Source of the DNA: an uncultured Chloroflexota bacterium
GTDB taxonomy: Bacteria; Chloroflexota; UBA11872; UBA12225
DNA length: 32,408 bases
Direction: 5' to 3'
NCBI GenBank assembly: GCA_902805635.1
Contig: CADCTC010000239.1
Location: 1 to 32,408, forward strand
Positions 1-7,297 of this stretch are shown here, piece after piece; positions within the stretch are counted from its first letter, which is position 1, and every line of letters begins with the position of its first letter. The position numbers and the translations under genes are program-made. The notes under the pieces were generated by a model. It did no database searches, was not told the origin of the DNA, and saw only the letters and a list, made by a program, of their open reading frames with translations.

Positions 1-1
1 T

Positions 2-1384
2 GCTTCGACCGCATGCGCCTCGGGACCAGGGCAATCTCAGGAAGGCGCCGGAGCGGTGCAGCTGCCGGCCGGGCAGACCAATGCGACGCCGGCCAGCCCG
101 GAGCGGCCCGCCGGCACAACGCCGGCGGCGGCTGCGCCGGCGGGGCCCCCGGCCGCACGGCCGACCCAGGCGCCGGAAACGCGCGGCAGCGTGCAGCGGA
201 AGGAGCTGAAAGGGAACGCGACGATCCCGCAGATCGATGCGATGGAAGACCGGTTCTTGATCATCGACCACGACGTGCCGTCGAAGTACGCGGTGGACTG
301 GTACCGGATCGAGTTCGACAGCACGGACGTATTGTCGGAGCAGCCTCTGCGGCTGGTGGCGCAGGTCTTTACGCCGCGCAGTGCGGAGGCGGCGACTTTT
401 CCGCTGTACGTCTTCGGGCCTGGAACGACCGGGCTGGTGGACGACTGCGCACCATCGAAGGAACAGGCGAGCGACCGGGACTGGGGGGACTTCCACTCGC
501 ACCTGCTGACGTACGCGACGCAGGGCTACGTGGCGGTGATGCCCGACTTTGAGGGGTTCAACGACGGGCCGCGGCTGCACCACTACTACGTGGGGGAGCA
601 GCAGGCGCGGGTGATGCTGGACGCGGCGCGCGCGGCGCTGCGGTTCTTCGACGACAGCGCGCCGGCCCGGCCGGCAGCACCCATCGCACAGCAGGGGCAG
701 GCGGCGCAGAACGGGCAGGGCGGTCCGCCTGCGAAGGACAATCCGGTGTTCTTCGCGGGGTACTCGCACGGGGGGTACGTAGCGCTGGCGGCGCGGGACT
801 TCGCGCCGCGGTACGCGCCGGAACTAAAGGTCAGAGGGGCGATCGGGTACGGACCGCGCTCGGACCCGACGACGCTGTTCAAGGAGATGCCATCACTGGC
901 GCCCTACCTGCTCTGGTCGTACGCGGACTTCTATGGGAAGGATAAGGTGCCGTTCGACCGGATTCTCCAGCAGCGCTGGCTGAGTACGCTGGAGAGAGAC
1001 GTGACGGGCAAGTGCATTGACGAGGTGCCGACCTACTATGGTCCGGATCCAGCGCAGGTGTTCACGCCGGAGTTCCTGGGCGCGCTGAACAACAATACGC
1101 TGGGGCAGCAGTTCCCAGCGCTGAAGCAGCTGCTGGACCGCAACAAAGCAGGGCTGGGGAATACGGGTGTGCCGGTCCTGGTGCTGCAGGGGACAGAGGA
1201 CACGGTGGTGTATCCGGCGACGATGCGTGCGTACATGCGCGAGCTGTGCGCCACCGGGGCGCGTGGGGCGTACGTGTCCTACACCGGGATCGAGCACACA
1301 CAGACACGGCAAGTGAGCTACGAGGACACGCTCATATGGCTGTCGGCGGTCCTGCAGGGGCAGGCGCCGCGGTCTACGTGCTGA
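2..1384 (+). CDS. Secreted alpha/beta hydrolase (5' end missing)
   Basis: The frame is open to the left edge, so the true start lies outside the window; the GTG at 56 is only the first in-window start codon. The first readable residues, ASTAC at 2-16, followed by a long Ala/Pro/Gln-rich stretch, suggest a lipoprotein or secreted enzyme on a flexible tether, although the lipobox lacks the usual Leu at -3. The hydrolase core carries a nucleophile elbow GYSHGG (Ser codon 764-766), an acid in GTEDTVV (Asp codon 1199-1201) and a histidine in GIEHTQ (His codon 1295-1297), so a full Ser-Asp-His triad is plausible. A low-complexity Gln/Gly/Pro insert lies just before the elbow. It resembles secreted lipase/esterase-type hydrolases; the substrate is unknown. 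Confidence 0.8.
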   Translation, partial: ASTACASGPGQSQEGAGAVQLPAGQTNATPASPERPAGTTPAAAAPAGPPAARPTQAPETRGSVQRKELKGNATIPQIDAMEDRFLIIDHDVPSKYAVDWYRIEFDSTDVLSEQPLRLVAQVFTPRSAEAATFPLYVFGPGTTGLVDDCAPSKEQASDRDWGDFHSHLLTYATQGYVAVMPDFEGFNDGPRLHHYYVGEQQARVMLDAARAALRFFDDSAPARPAAPIAQQGQAAQNGQGGPPAKDNPVFFAGYSHGGYVALAARDFAPRYAPELKVRGAIGYGPRSDPTTLFKEMPSLAPYLLWSYADFYGKDKVPFDRILQQRWLSTLERDVTGKCIDEVPTYYGPDPAQVFTPEFLGALNNNTLGQQFPALKQLLDRNKAGLGNTGVPVLVLQGTEDTVVYPATMRAYMRELCATGARGAYVSYTGIEHTQTRQVSYEDTLIWLSAVLQGQAPRSTC

Positions 1385-1390
1385 GAAACG

Positions 1391-1408
1391 GCCGCCCGCA
1401 ACGGCGGG
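1391..1408 (-). terminator. Weak hairpin between convergent genes
   Basis: CCGCC (1392-1396) can pair with GGCGG (1403-1407) across a 6-nt loop in the 35-bp gap between the hydrolase and the oxidoreductase. On the minus strand it is followed by CCGTTTCTC. The stem is only 5 bp, so this is a weak candidate terminator. Confidence 0.25.
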
Positions 1409-1419
1409 ATAGACGGTTG

Positions 1420-2544
1420 TCAGTCGGGCAGGTTGGTCCAGTCGTGACCGGAGCGTATGGCTTCTATAGCGGTCTGGAAGCGCCACCCATCGCGGAAGGT
1501 GAGGTACGGCCGGTGGGGACGGCCCTCCACGTCTGCGACGACGTCGATGGCGAGCGCGGCCCACTTGTTCTGGAACTCGTCACCCGGCATGGGAAGCTGG
1601 TCGATCAGGCGTTGGGGGGTGGGCAGCACTTCGCGTTCGGCTTCTCCGGGACGGACGCGTGAGACGGTGTATGAGTACTGGCCTTCGGCGATGAGGGTGC
1701 CTTCACTGCCGTGGAGGCGCCAGCCGTTGCCGGGCCAGGTGGCACGCGAGCCTGTGACGGAGACGGTGACCTGGACCTCACGTTGGGAGTTGCGGTAACG
1801 CAGGAGCGCGGAGAAGGCGTTGTCGGCGTCGCATGCTCGCCATTCCAGGTGTTGGGCGTCGTCGGCGGTGGGAGCGCGCTTGCCCCGCTCGCGGAAGTCG
1901 TGGATATCCGGTACCACGGGCGCGGTGTGGCGGAGCACGCGCGATTCGCCCATGGCGCGGGCGATCTGCCCGCCGGTGAGCGAGGTGAGGATGCCGAGCC
2001 AGTGGGGAAAGGCGTTGTTGAGCAGGCCGCCGCCGCTCTCCAATCGGTCGTACCAGCCGAACGGGGTAAGGGGAGCGGTATGGCGCCGGAAGGTGCCTTC
2101 GATCTCCAGGAGATCGCCGATGGTGCCCTGCTGGATGAGCTCGGCGAGCCAGGCGACGCTGGGGTCGTAGCGGTGGGTGGAGGCGTAGGCGGTCTTGAGG
2201 CCGGTGCGCTCCATCACGGCGCAGTAGTCGCCGGCATCGGCGGCGGTGACGCCGAGCGGCTTATCGGCGTAGACGTGGCAGCCAAGCTTGGCGGCGGTCT
2301 CGATCACGGGGCGGCGCAGCGTGTCGGGGGTACCTAGAGCGACGATGTCTGGGCGGCGGTCGCACAGTGTGCGCTCCCAGTTCACGGAGGCTTCAGGGAT
2401 GTGGAGGCGATCCGCGACGGCGCGCACGACATCGGGCTGGCGCGCGCAGATGGCGATTACGTCAACGCCGGCGTGGCGCAGGGCGACGGTATGTCCCTCG
2501 CCGGCGAAGCCGGCGCCGATCACGATGGCACGGAGTGGGGGCAT
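1420..2544 (-). CDS. Gfo/Idh/MocA family oxidoreductase
   Basis: This 374-aa protein has the two-domain architecture of NAD(P)-dependent sugar/inositol dehydrogenases. The N-terminal Rossmann fold starts with GAGFAG (residues 10-15). The family's EKP motif appears as DKP (94-96), a known conservative variant that carries the catalytic-site lysine. The C-terminal domain has the GGG...PH segment (171-181) that normally contributes the active-site histidine. The likely reaction is oxidation or reduction of a sugar, polyol or sugar-acid hydroxyl; the substrate cannot be told from sequence. It starts with ATG and lies 26 bp after an upstream pair of small genes on the same strand, so the three probably form one operon. 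It could equally be a non-oxidative family member such as a glycosidase. Confidence 0.9.
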   Translation of the reverse strand: MPPLRAIVIGAGFAGEGHTVALRHAGVDVIAICARQPDVVRAVADRLHIPEASVNWERTLCDRRPDIVALGTPDTLRRPVIETAAKLGCHVYADKPLGVTAADAGDYCAVMERTGLKTAYASTHRYDPSVAWLAELIQQGTIGDLLEIEGTFRRHTAPLTPFGWYDRLESGGGLLNNAFPHWLGILTSLTGGQIARAMGESRVLRHTAPVVPDIHDFRERGKRAPTADDAQHLEWRACDADNAFSALLRYRNSQREVQVTVSVTGSRATWPGNGWRLHGSEGTLIAEGQYSYTVSRVRPGEAEREVLPTPQRLIDQLPMPGDEFQNKWAALAIDVVADVEGRPHRPYLTFRDGWRFQTAIEAIRSGHDWTNLPD

Positions 2545-2570
2545 TGGCGGTGGACGATGGTAGCGCCCCG

Positions 2571-2849
2571 CTAGCCGGCGGTAAGCAGGGTGTGCGGGAG
2601 GTGCGGGAAGCGGTCGCGCAGCTCGACCATGATGGAGCCAACTTCGTACACGATCTCGGCGGCGGTGTCGGGGTCGCCCTCGAGGTGGGCTGCGACGCGC
2701 TGCTCGAGGAAGAGCATTGTGGGTGGCTCGGCGTCTGGGGAGCGGCGAAGAGCTTCGGCGAGGTAGCCGGCGGCGCGCGCGCGCGGGCGGTCGGTGGCCT
2801 CCGCGGCGACGCCGTCCAGGTATGCGGCGACGGCGTCGACGGGCGTCAC
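2571..2849 (-). CDS. Small helical protein of unknown function (second of pair)
   Basis: I do not recognise this 92-aa protein. It is Ala/Glu/Arg rich and predicted mostly helical, with no signal peptide or membrane segment. It starts with GTG, and that codon overlaps the stop of the preceding gene (2846-2849, GTGA), the classic arrangement for translational coupling. The coupling is the main reason to accept it as real. It sits between another small unknown gene and a Gfo/Idh/MocA oxidoreductase on the same strand. A frameshift splitting one longer protein is an alternative, but both halves have sensible ends. Confidence 0.6.
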   Translation of the reverse strand: MTPVDAVAAYLDGVAAEATDRPRARAAGYLAEALRRSPDAEPPTMLFLEQRVAAHLEGDPDTAAEIVYEVGSIMVELRDRFPHLPHTLLTAG

Positions 2850-3127
2850 GAAGGAGACGCCGGTGGCGACGGGGGTGCAGCGGGAGGAGCCGGCTCGCGC
2901 GGCGGGCGGTCCGCGCCGGTGAGGTCGGACAGCGCGCGCTCGAAGGCGGCGGCCAGGTCGGGCAGGGGCAGCGCCAGGCGGTCGGCTTCGCGCTCGAGGC
3001 GCAGCGCGATCAGCTGTTGGAGGCCGTCCGGAGGGAGCGTGGCGAAGGCGCCGTCGGGAGTCATCAGGTCGGAGAGGACGCGCCAGGCGGCGTCGTCGAG
3101 TGGTGAAGGGTCGGGGCGGCGGGGCAT
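2846..3127 (-). CDS. Small protein of unknown function with Pro-rich tail (first of pair)
   Basis: This 93-aa protein has a charged helical body (about residues 10-70) followed by a Pro/Ala/Ser tail. It is not recognised. The ATG at 3127 is preceded by a modest AAGG. Its stop overlaps the GTG of the next gene by 4 bp, so the two are probably co-translated and may form a complex. The low-complexity tail could be a linker. It is the first gene of the apparent three-gene minus-strand operon that ends in the oxidoreductase. Confidence 0.6.
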   Translation of the reverse strand: MPRRPDPSPLDDAAWRVLSDLMTPDGAFATLPPDGLQQLIALRLEREADRLALPLPDLAAAFERALSDLTGADRPPREPAPPAAPPSPPASPS

Positions 3128-3214
3128 GGATGGCCTTGAGGATGGAGTTGCCCGTGGGTTGTCACTGATCGTGCCTGGACGAGTGCAGCACCGGCGGTAT
3201 GCGGGCAGGCGCGG

Positions 3215-3571
3215 CTAGCCGCCTGCCAGCTTGACGCGGTAGCCGAGCTCGACGAGGCGGCGCTGGAGGCGCTCGCGGTGGTCGCCCTGGATTTCGACGG
3301 CGCCGTCGCGCACGGCGCCGCCTGCGCCGATGTAGCGGCGCAGCTCGACGCCGAGCCGCTCGATGTCGTCGGGGGTGCCGGGCAGGCCGGTGACGACGGT
3401 GGCGGTCTTGCCGCCTCGCCCGCTCTTGGTGCGCCAGAGACGGACCCAGCCGTCGTCGGGAGCAGCGGGGACGGTGGGGGCGTCGGGCTTACGCTTCGCG
3501 CCGCTGTTGCCCTTCAGTGGAGGCGGGGCGACCTTGCCGCCATCGGTGGAATAGACCAGACGCGAGCTCAT
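3215..3571 (-). CDS. SUI1/YciH-type translation initiation factor
   Basis: This 118-aa protein matches the eIF1/SUI1 fold found in bacteria as YciH. The C-terminal domain shows GRGGKTATVVTGL and then VEIQGDHRERL, the two signature stretches of the family; the N-terminal 40 residues are a variable Pro/Lys-rich tail. Bacterial homologues act at the ribosome and affect start-codon selection; the exact role here is unproven. I chose the ATG at 3571 rather than an upstream ATG at 3631, because the longer form would translate through the hairpin at 3604-3624. There is no Shine-Dalgarno; TACACT lies 6 nt before the ATG, so the mRNA may be leaderless. Confidence 0.88.
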   Translation of the reverse strand: MSSRLVYSTDGGKVAPPPLKGNSGAKRKPDAPTVPAAPDDGWVRLWRTKSGRGGKTATVVTGLPGTPDDIERLGVELRRYIGAGGAVRDGAVEIQGDHRERLQRRLVELGYRVKLAGG

Positions 3572-3577
3572 GAATCG

Positions 3578-3583
3578 AGTGTA
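3578..3583 (-). promoter_or_regulatory. Candidate -10 box for leaderless SUI1-like mRNA
   Basis: TACACT on the minus strand ends 6 nt before the ATG at 3571. No Shine-Dalgarno is present and no clear -35 is visible. Confidence 0.4.
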
Positions 3584-3603
3584 GCGGCCGGTGGAAAAGC
3601 GAA

Positions 3604-3624
3604 GGACGGGCCACTGGCCCGTCC
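3604..3624 (-). terminator. Intrinsic terminator after the 72-aa gene
   Basis: A perfect 9-bp stem (GGACGGGCC/GGCCCGTCC, 3-nt loop) is followed on the minus strand by TTCGCTTTT. It lies 34 bp past the stop of the 72-aa gene and before the SUI1-like gene. Confidence 0.7.
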
Positions 3625-3658
3625 CTCTCAACGCGGTACAGTCGGGCGGCGGGGTTTG

Positions 3659-3877
3659 CTACTTCGTTGCCGCGGCGGCCTGGCGCTTGAGGAAGGGCAG
3701 GCCGGTTCGGGAGTTCTCAACCACCTCGTATCCTTCGGGGACGGCGTCGAGGGATGCGCCTTCCTTTGCCTCGCGGGCGAAGTAGTGGATCTTCTGCTGG
3801 CGGCCGCCCTGCAGCGTCACCTGCTTTCCGTGGAGGAAGTAGCTCTGGCCCTTGCTGTTCTTGTAGCTAAATGGCAT
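3659..3877 (-). CDS. Small conserved-looking protein, MPFSYKNSKG type
   Basis: This 72-aa basic, soluble protein begins MPFSYKNSKGQSYFLHGK and ends in a Lys/Ala tail. I have an impression that near-identical openings occur in short uncharacterised proteins of Chloroflexota and actinobacteria, but I cannot name a function. The sequence alternates short beta-like stretches (SYFLHGKQVTL, KIHYFARE, GYEVVEN), consistent with a small beta fold. The start is well supported: AGGAG (plus-strand CTCCT at 3885-3889) lies 8 bp before the ATG at 3877. Inverted repeats suitable as terminators lie on both sides, so it is probably a single-gene transcript. Confidence 0.75.
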   Translation of the reverse strand: MPFSYKNSKGQSYFLHGKQVTLQGGRQQKIHYFAREAKEGASLDAVPEGYEVVENSRTGLPFLKRQAAAATK

Positions 3878-3941
3878 TCGGTCGCTCCTGCGTACGTAGT
3901 GCCCTGGGCGGCCGCATGGCGGTGTCGCGCAGGGCGTAAAG

Positions 3942-3964
3942 ACGCGGCCGCTAGCCGGCCGCGT
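3942..3964 (-). terminator. Hairpin after the Nudix gene
   Basis: ACGCGGCCG pairs perfectly with CGGCCGCGT across a 5-nt loop. On the minus strand it is followed by CTTTACG. It lies 28 bp beyond the Nudix stop codon; the T-tract is weak. Confidence 0.5.
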
Positions 3965-3991
3965 ACCTGGCCTATCTTACACCAGGAGCGC

Positions 3992-4465
3992 CTACTGAGA
4001 ATGTGGCCGAATTACGGCAAGGGCAGCGCTAGCCCAGCCGCGGACTTCCGCGTTGACGCCCATAGCTTCCCATTCGTCGGGGGCGTACCACGCAAGGTCG
4101 GCGCCTCCGGTCTCCGCGAGCAGCTGGATGGGCTGGCCCGGCACCGGGCGCGCGACGTAGACCAGGTCGATATGCTGGTGGCCGGGACCGATGTCCTCGA
4201 GCTGGATGCCGAGTGGCTGGATGAGGCGCAGCGGGGACGGCTCGTCTATGGCGAGGGTGATGTCCAGGGCGAGCGGCGCTTCGACGAGCTCGATTGCGAC
4301 GCCGGTCTCTTCGAGTGTCTCGCGGATGGCGGCTTCGTCGGGAAGCTCGCCGGGGTCGATGTGGCCGCCCGGGGGCAGCCACATGCCGAGGCGGCGGTGC
4401 CGGTGGAGGAGGACGCGCTCTTCGTGAACGACGAAGACGGCGACGGTGAATTCGCGGACGAGCAC
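3992..4465 (-). CDS. Nudix hydrolase
   Basis: This 157-aa protein has a complete Nudix box at residues 34-56: G34, E40, R48-E49, E52-E53 and G55 match the G-x5-E-x7-RE-x2-EE-x-G pattern that binds the divalent metal. The family hydrolyses nucleoside diphosphates linked to another moiety; the substrate here is unknown. The start is GTG at 4465. The upstream gene on the same strand ends only 13 bp away, so the two are probably one transcript. The length is typical for a single-domain Nudix enzyme. Confidence 0.9.
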   Translation of the reverse strand: MLVREFTVAVFVVHEERVLLHRHRRLGMWLPPGGHIDPGELPDEAAIRETLEETGVAIELVEAPLALDITLAIDEPSPLRLIQPLGIQLEDIGPGHQHIDLVYVARPVPGQPIQLLAETGGADLAWYAPDEWEAMGVNAEVRGWASAALAVIRPHSQ

Positions 4466-4478
4466 GCCGCCGTCTGGA

Positions 4479-4700
4479 CTAGACGTGGCGGAGCATCACG
4501 ATGGCGAGCGCGAACGACACAACGGCCATGATGATCCAGGCAGGCTCGCCGGAAATGCGCCAGCCGGCCGCGCCGGCGAGCACGCCCACGCTCTCGCCCG
4601 CAACCCCGATCATGGCGAGCCGGCGACGGCCCAGGCTTGTGGTGGGCAGACGCCGCCGGGGACCGGTCGGCTTGGGGGGGGTAGGGTTGCTGGCGTTCAT
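4479..4700 (-). CDS. Small two-helix membrane protein
   Basis: This 73-aa protein has a Pro/Arg-rich N-terminus (about 1-25), which should be cytoplasmic, and two hydrophobic stretches (AMIGVAGESVGVLAGAAG and WIIMAVVSFALAIVML). I do not recognise a family. I chose the ATG at 4700 because the frame further upstream runs into the divergent promoter region and has no protein-like composition. GGAGG occurs 14 nt before the ATG, a long but usable spacing. It leads a two-gene unit with the Nudix hydrolase. Confidence 0.6.
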   Translation of the reverse strand: MNASNPTPPKPTGPRRRLPTTSLGRRRLAMIGVAGESVGVLAGAAGWRISGEPAWIIMAVVSFALAIVMLRHV

Positions 4701-4821
4701 ACGGTGTCTAGCAGCCTCCAAAACATTACCAGGCGAACAGGGGGCCGGCCAAAGAGATGGGAAAGAGTGGGGAGGCGGGGACACAGTGAGCGCAGTGGAA
4801 CCTGGGCGCGCACTGTATGGA

Positions 4822-4840
4822 TGCCATCTGTATGATGGCA
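4822..4840 (+). promoter_or_regulatory. Inverted repeat over the candidate -10 of the AI-2E-type gene
   Basis: TGCCATC (4822-4828) and GATGGCA (4834-4840) form a perfect 7-bp inverted repeat with a 5-nt spacer. A TATGAT box (4831-4836) lies inside it and ends 6 nt before the GTG start at 4843. This is the geometry of an operator that blocks a leaderless promoter; no regulator is identified. Confidence 0.4.
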
Positions 4841-4842
4841 GG

Positions 4843-6126
4843 GTGACGCCAGTGGAGCAGCGGCGCGGCGAGGGGCCGCACATCCCGACGCGGGAGGCGG
4901 TGCTTTGGCGGGTCTCGACCCGCACGGTGTTGTTCACCATCTGGGTGCTGCTAGCGCTGTACCTGCTGTACGAGCTGCGAGCGGTGGCGGTGCAGGTGCT
5001 GCTGGCGGTGATCGTGTCGGCAGGGATGACGCCGATAGTGGACCGGATTGCGCCAGCGCTCGATCCCAAGCCCGGGGCGACGCGCCGCCGGCGCCGCGCG
5101 CCGCGGGCGGTGGTGGTGGTGGTGCTGTACGCGCTGCTGCTAGCGATGCTGGCAGTGTCGGCAGCTCTGATCGTGCCGCCGGCAATCCTGCAGATCGAGG
5201 ACCTGGTCAGGAACGTGCCGAACTTTGCGACGCCGTTTCAGGACTGGGTGGTGTCGCTGCCGGAGCGCTATCCGTTCTTGCCGGCCGGAGTGGTGGATGG
5301 GTTGCCGGAGCAGCTGCGCGGCGGGGCGTCGCAGCTGACGGGGTTCCTCTCGCAGGCGTTGGTGGTGGTCCGGCTGGTGCTTGGCTTCCTGGGCGGAGCG
5401 CTGAACTTCATCTTCATTCTGTTCCTGGCGCTCTACCTCACCTCTGACGCCGACCGGGTAGTGCGCTACTTCGTGGGCTGGCTGCCGCTGCAGCGTCGTG
5501 CCCAGGCGTACGACGTGGCGGGACGGATGGGGGACAAGCTGGGCGGGTGGGTGCGGGGACAGCTGATGCTCAGCGCGATCATCGGCGCCATTACGCTGGC
5601 GGGTCTGCTGGCGATCGGCGTGCCGTACGCGGTGCTGCTGGCGCTGGTGGCGGCGCTGGGGGAGGCGGTGCCGATGGTGGGGCCGATCTTCAGCGCGGTG
5701 CCGGCGGTGATCGTGGCGTTCTTCCAGTCGCCACTGCAGGGGCTGCTGACGCTGGGGTTCTACATCGTCGTGCAGCAGGTGGAGAACGCGGTGGTGGTGC
5801 CCAAGGTGATGGAGCGGGCGGTGGCGCTGCACCCGCTGGCGGTGATGCTGGCGCTGCTGATCGGCGGGGAGCTGTACGGCGTGACGGGCGCGATCCTCTC
5901 AGTGCCGGTGACGGCGGCGCTGTCGGTGGTGGCGGCCGAGATCAAGCGCGAGCGGGATGAGCGTGACAAGCAGCGCCGGCTAGCGGCCGGTGATCAGCCC
6001 CAAGCCGACCCAGGCGCAGGCCCACACCATCACGCCGGTGGAGAGCAGGGTAATCGCGATAGCGCCGGGCCAGCCACCGCCGGCGATCAGCCAGTACGCG
6101 CCGAAGTGGGTGGCCATGCTGAATGA
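4843..6126 (+). CDS. AI-2E family transporter (PerM/YhhT-like membrane protein)
   Basis: This 427-aa polytopic membrane protein matches the AI-2E/PerM family: two N-terminal helices (VLFTIWVLLALYLLY, VLLAVIVSAGMTPIVDRI), a third after an Arg-rich loop, a soluble central segment with PERYPFLPAG, then helices including GGALNFIFILFLALYLTSD and the conserved GEAVPMVGPIFSAVPA loop. Family members include the AI-2 exporter TqsA and sodium/proton antiporters; the substrate here is not determinable. I took the GTG at 4843 because residues before it are shadow sequence. The last 49 residues after the final helix are hydrophilic and lie antisense to the next gene's 3' end. Confidence 0.88.
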   Translation: MTPVEQRRGEGPHIPTREAVLWRVSTRTVLFTIWVLLALYLLYELRAVAVQVLLAVIVSAGMTPIVDRIAPALDPKPGATRRRRRAPRAVVVVVLYALLLAMLAVSAALIVPPAILQIEDLVRNVPNFATPFQDWVVSLPERYPFLPAGVVDGLPEQLRGGASQLTGFLSQALVVVRLVLGFLGGALNFIFILFLALYLTSDADRVVRYFVGWLPLQRRAQAYDVAGRMGDKLGGWVRGQLMLSAIIGAITLAGLLAIGVPYAVLLALVAALGEAVPMVGPIFSAVPAVIVAFFQSPLQGLLTLGFYIVVQQVENAVVVPKVMERAVALHPLAVMLALLIGGELYGVTGAILSVPVTAALSVVAAEIKRERDERDKQRRLAAGDQPQADPGAGPHHHAGGEQGNRDSAGPATAGDQPVRAEVGGHAE

Positions 6127-6459
6127 CCCGGCCAGGCAGGCGATAACCCACCCGGCGTATCCTTCTTTCCAGGCGTAGCGGACCTTGCGCCACGTGCCGG
6201 CGGGCTGCAGCGATTCGCCGGCCATGAGGCGCGCACGGTTGCGATAGGCGGCCAGGCGGGCGAGCTCGCCGGCGTTGAGGTGAGCGTGGCGCGCCGGGCG
6301 TGGCGTCGTTGGGGTGGGGTGGCCGGCGCTGCTGGTGGCGCTCCGGCCGCTGCGCTGCTCGCTCCAGAAGACCGCGGCGCCGAGCGCGACGATCACGGCT
6401 GCGAGCCCCACGGCGGCGGCGGCGAGCAGCTCGGCCGGCGACGCGACGAGCCACGACAT
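5980..6459 (-). CDS. Three-helix membrane protein of unknown function
   Basis: This 159-aa protein has an N-terminal hydrophobic helix (about 8-32), a basic cytoplasmic-type middle (HLNAGELARLAAYRNRAR) and two C-terminal helices (WVIACLAGSFSMATHFGAYWLI and AIAITLLSTGVMVWACAWVGLG). No family is recognised. The ATG at 6459 is preferred over a TTG at 6477: TAGAGT lies 7 nt upstream of the ATG, fitting a leaderless start, whereas the TTG has no support. Its 3' 147 bp overlap the AI-2E-type gene tail to tail. It is divergent from mgtC, with 43 bp between starts. Confidence 0.72.
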   Translation of the reverse strand: MSWLVASPAELLAAAAVGLAAVIVALGAAVFWSEQRSGRSATSSAGHPTPTTPRPARHAHLNAGELARLAAYRNRARLMAGESLQPAGTWRKVRYAWKEGYAGWVIACLAGSFSMATHFGAYWLIAGGGWPGAIAITLLSTGVMVWACAWVGLGLITGR

Positions 6460-6473
6460 GGATACAACTCTAT
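6460..6473 (-). promoter_or_regulatory. Candidate leaderless -10 in the divergent mgtC region
   Basis: TAGAGT (6472-6467, minus strand) lies 7 nt before the ATG at 6459. The segment is part of GGATA-n6-TATCC (6460-6475), a 5-bp inverted repeat that could be an operator. Confidence 0.35.
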
Positions 6474-6502
6474 CCAAACGCTACGCTTTGGCGTGACCAC
6501 CG

Positions 6503-7264
6503 ATGGATAGGCTGGAGCCGCTGCTGCAACTGGAGCTGGTGGGGCGCCTAGTGGTGTCGGTGCTGCTAGGCGGAGTCTTGGGGTGGGAACGGCAGCTGGG
6601 GCAGCACCCGGCGGGGCTGCGGACGCATATCCTGGTGTCGCTGGGCGCAGCGGCGTACACCGTGGCGGGAACCTACGGCGTATCCGGGTTCGGGACGGTG
6701 CAGGACGCGGGGCGGGTGGCGGCGCAGGTGGTGGCGGGCATCGGGTTCCTGGGCGCGGGGACGATCTGGCGCAGTGGGAGCGACCGGATCATCTATGGGC
6801 TGACCACGGCCGCCAGTATCTGGGTGGCAGCGTCTATCGGGATGCTGTCTGGCTACGGGCTGTACGTCTTGGCGCTAGGGGTGGCGGTGCTGGGATTCAC
6901 AGTGCTGCGGCTGTTGAAGGGGCTGGAAGAGGCGCCGGAGCGACTGCGGCTGCCGCGGTGGCGCCGGCGGGTGGCGCGGCCACAGGCGGCAGGGGCGGAG
7001 CAGGGGCTGCGGCCCGGCGTGAGCGTGAGTGGGACGGGCTACGCACCGGGTGAGCGCGGCGTTGAAGCGCCGCTGGACGGAGAGCAGGTGGAGGAGACGG
7101 AGGAGACGCAGCGGCCGGAAGAGCTAGAGGCGATGCCGGCACTGCGGGCGGACCGGCGGCACCGCAAGCTGCGCGGCAAGAAGGCGCGCAAGGCGAAGCG
7201 GCGCGACGTGGAGCGCGAGGCGATGGTAGAGATCTCGGATGCGCCCGTGAGCCCAGTCCGGTAG
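6503..7264 (+). CDS. MgtC/SapB family membrane protein with charged tail
   Basis: Residues 10-140 form the conserved MgtC membrane domain: GGVLGWERQ (23-31), GLRTHILVSLGAA (38-50), the AAQVVAGIGFLGAGTI stretch (73-88) and GLTTAASIWVAASIG (99-113). MgtC proteins are inner-membrane factors linked to magnesium limitation and, in some bacteria, to F-type ATPase control. The C-terminal 110 residues differ from the usual ACT-like domain: they are low-complexity and charged, with an acidic run (EQVEETEETQRPEELE) followed by a strongly basic one (KLRGKKARKAKRR). The tail could bind RNA, DNA or lipid, or be a disordered tether. No Shine-Dalgarno is obvious. The PHP gene follows after 33 bp. Confidence 0.88.
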   Translation: MDRLEPLLQLELVGRLVVSVLLGGVLGWERQLGQHPAGLRTHILVSLGAAAYTVAGTYGVSGFGTVQDAGRVAAQVVAGIGFLGAGTIWRSGSDRIIYGLTTAASIWVAASIGMLSGYGLYVLALGVAVLGFTVLRLLKGLEEAPERLRLPRWRRRVARPQAAGAEQGLRPGVSVSGTGYAPGERGVEAPLDGEQVEETEETQRPEELEAMPALRADRRHRKLRGKKARKAKRRDVEREAMVEISDAPVSPVR

Positions 7265-7297
7265 GCTTTGGCCGCGAAGCCAGAAAAGGGTGAACAG

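Noticed and set aside
3278-4531. 417-aa plus-strand frame across four minus-strand genes
   Set aside because: It covers the SUI1-like, 72-aa, Nudix and membrane genes in antisense, all of which have recognisable features on the other strand.
7268-7297. TTG start extending the PHP protein by ten residues
   Set aside because: The ATG at 7298 has a good AAAGGG upstream; the extension is low-complexity and would cover that site.
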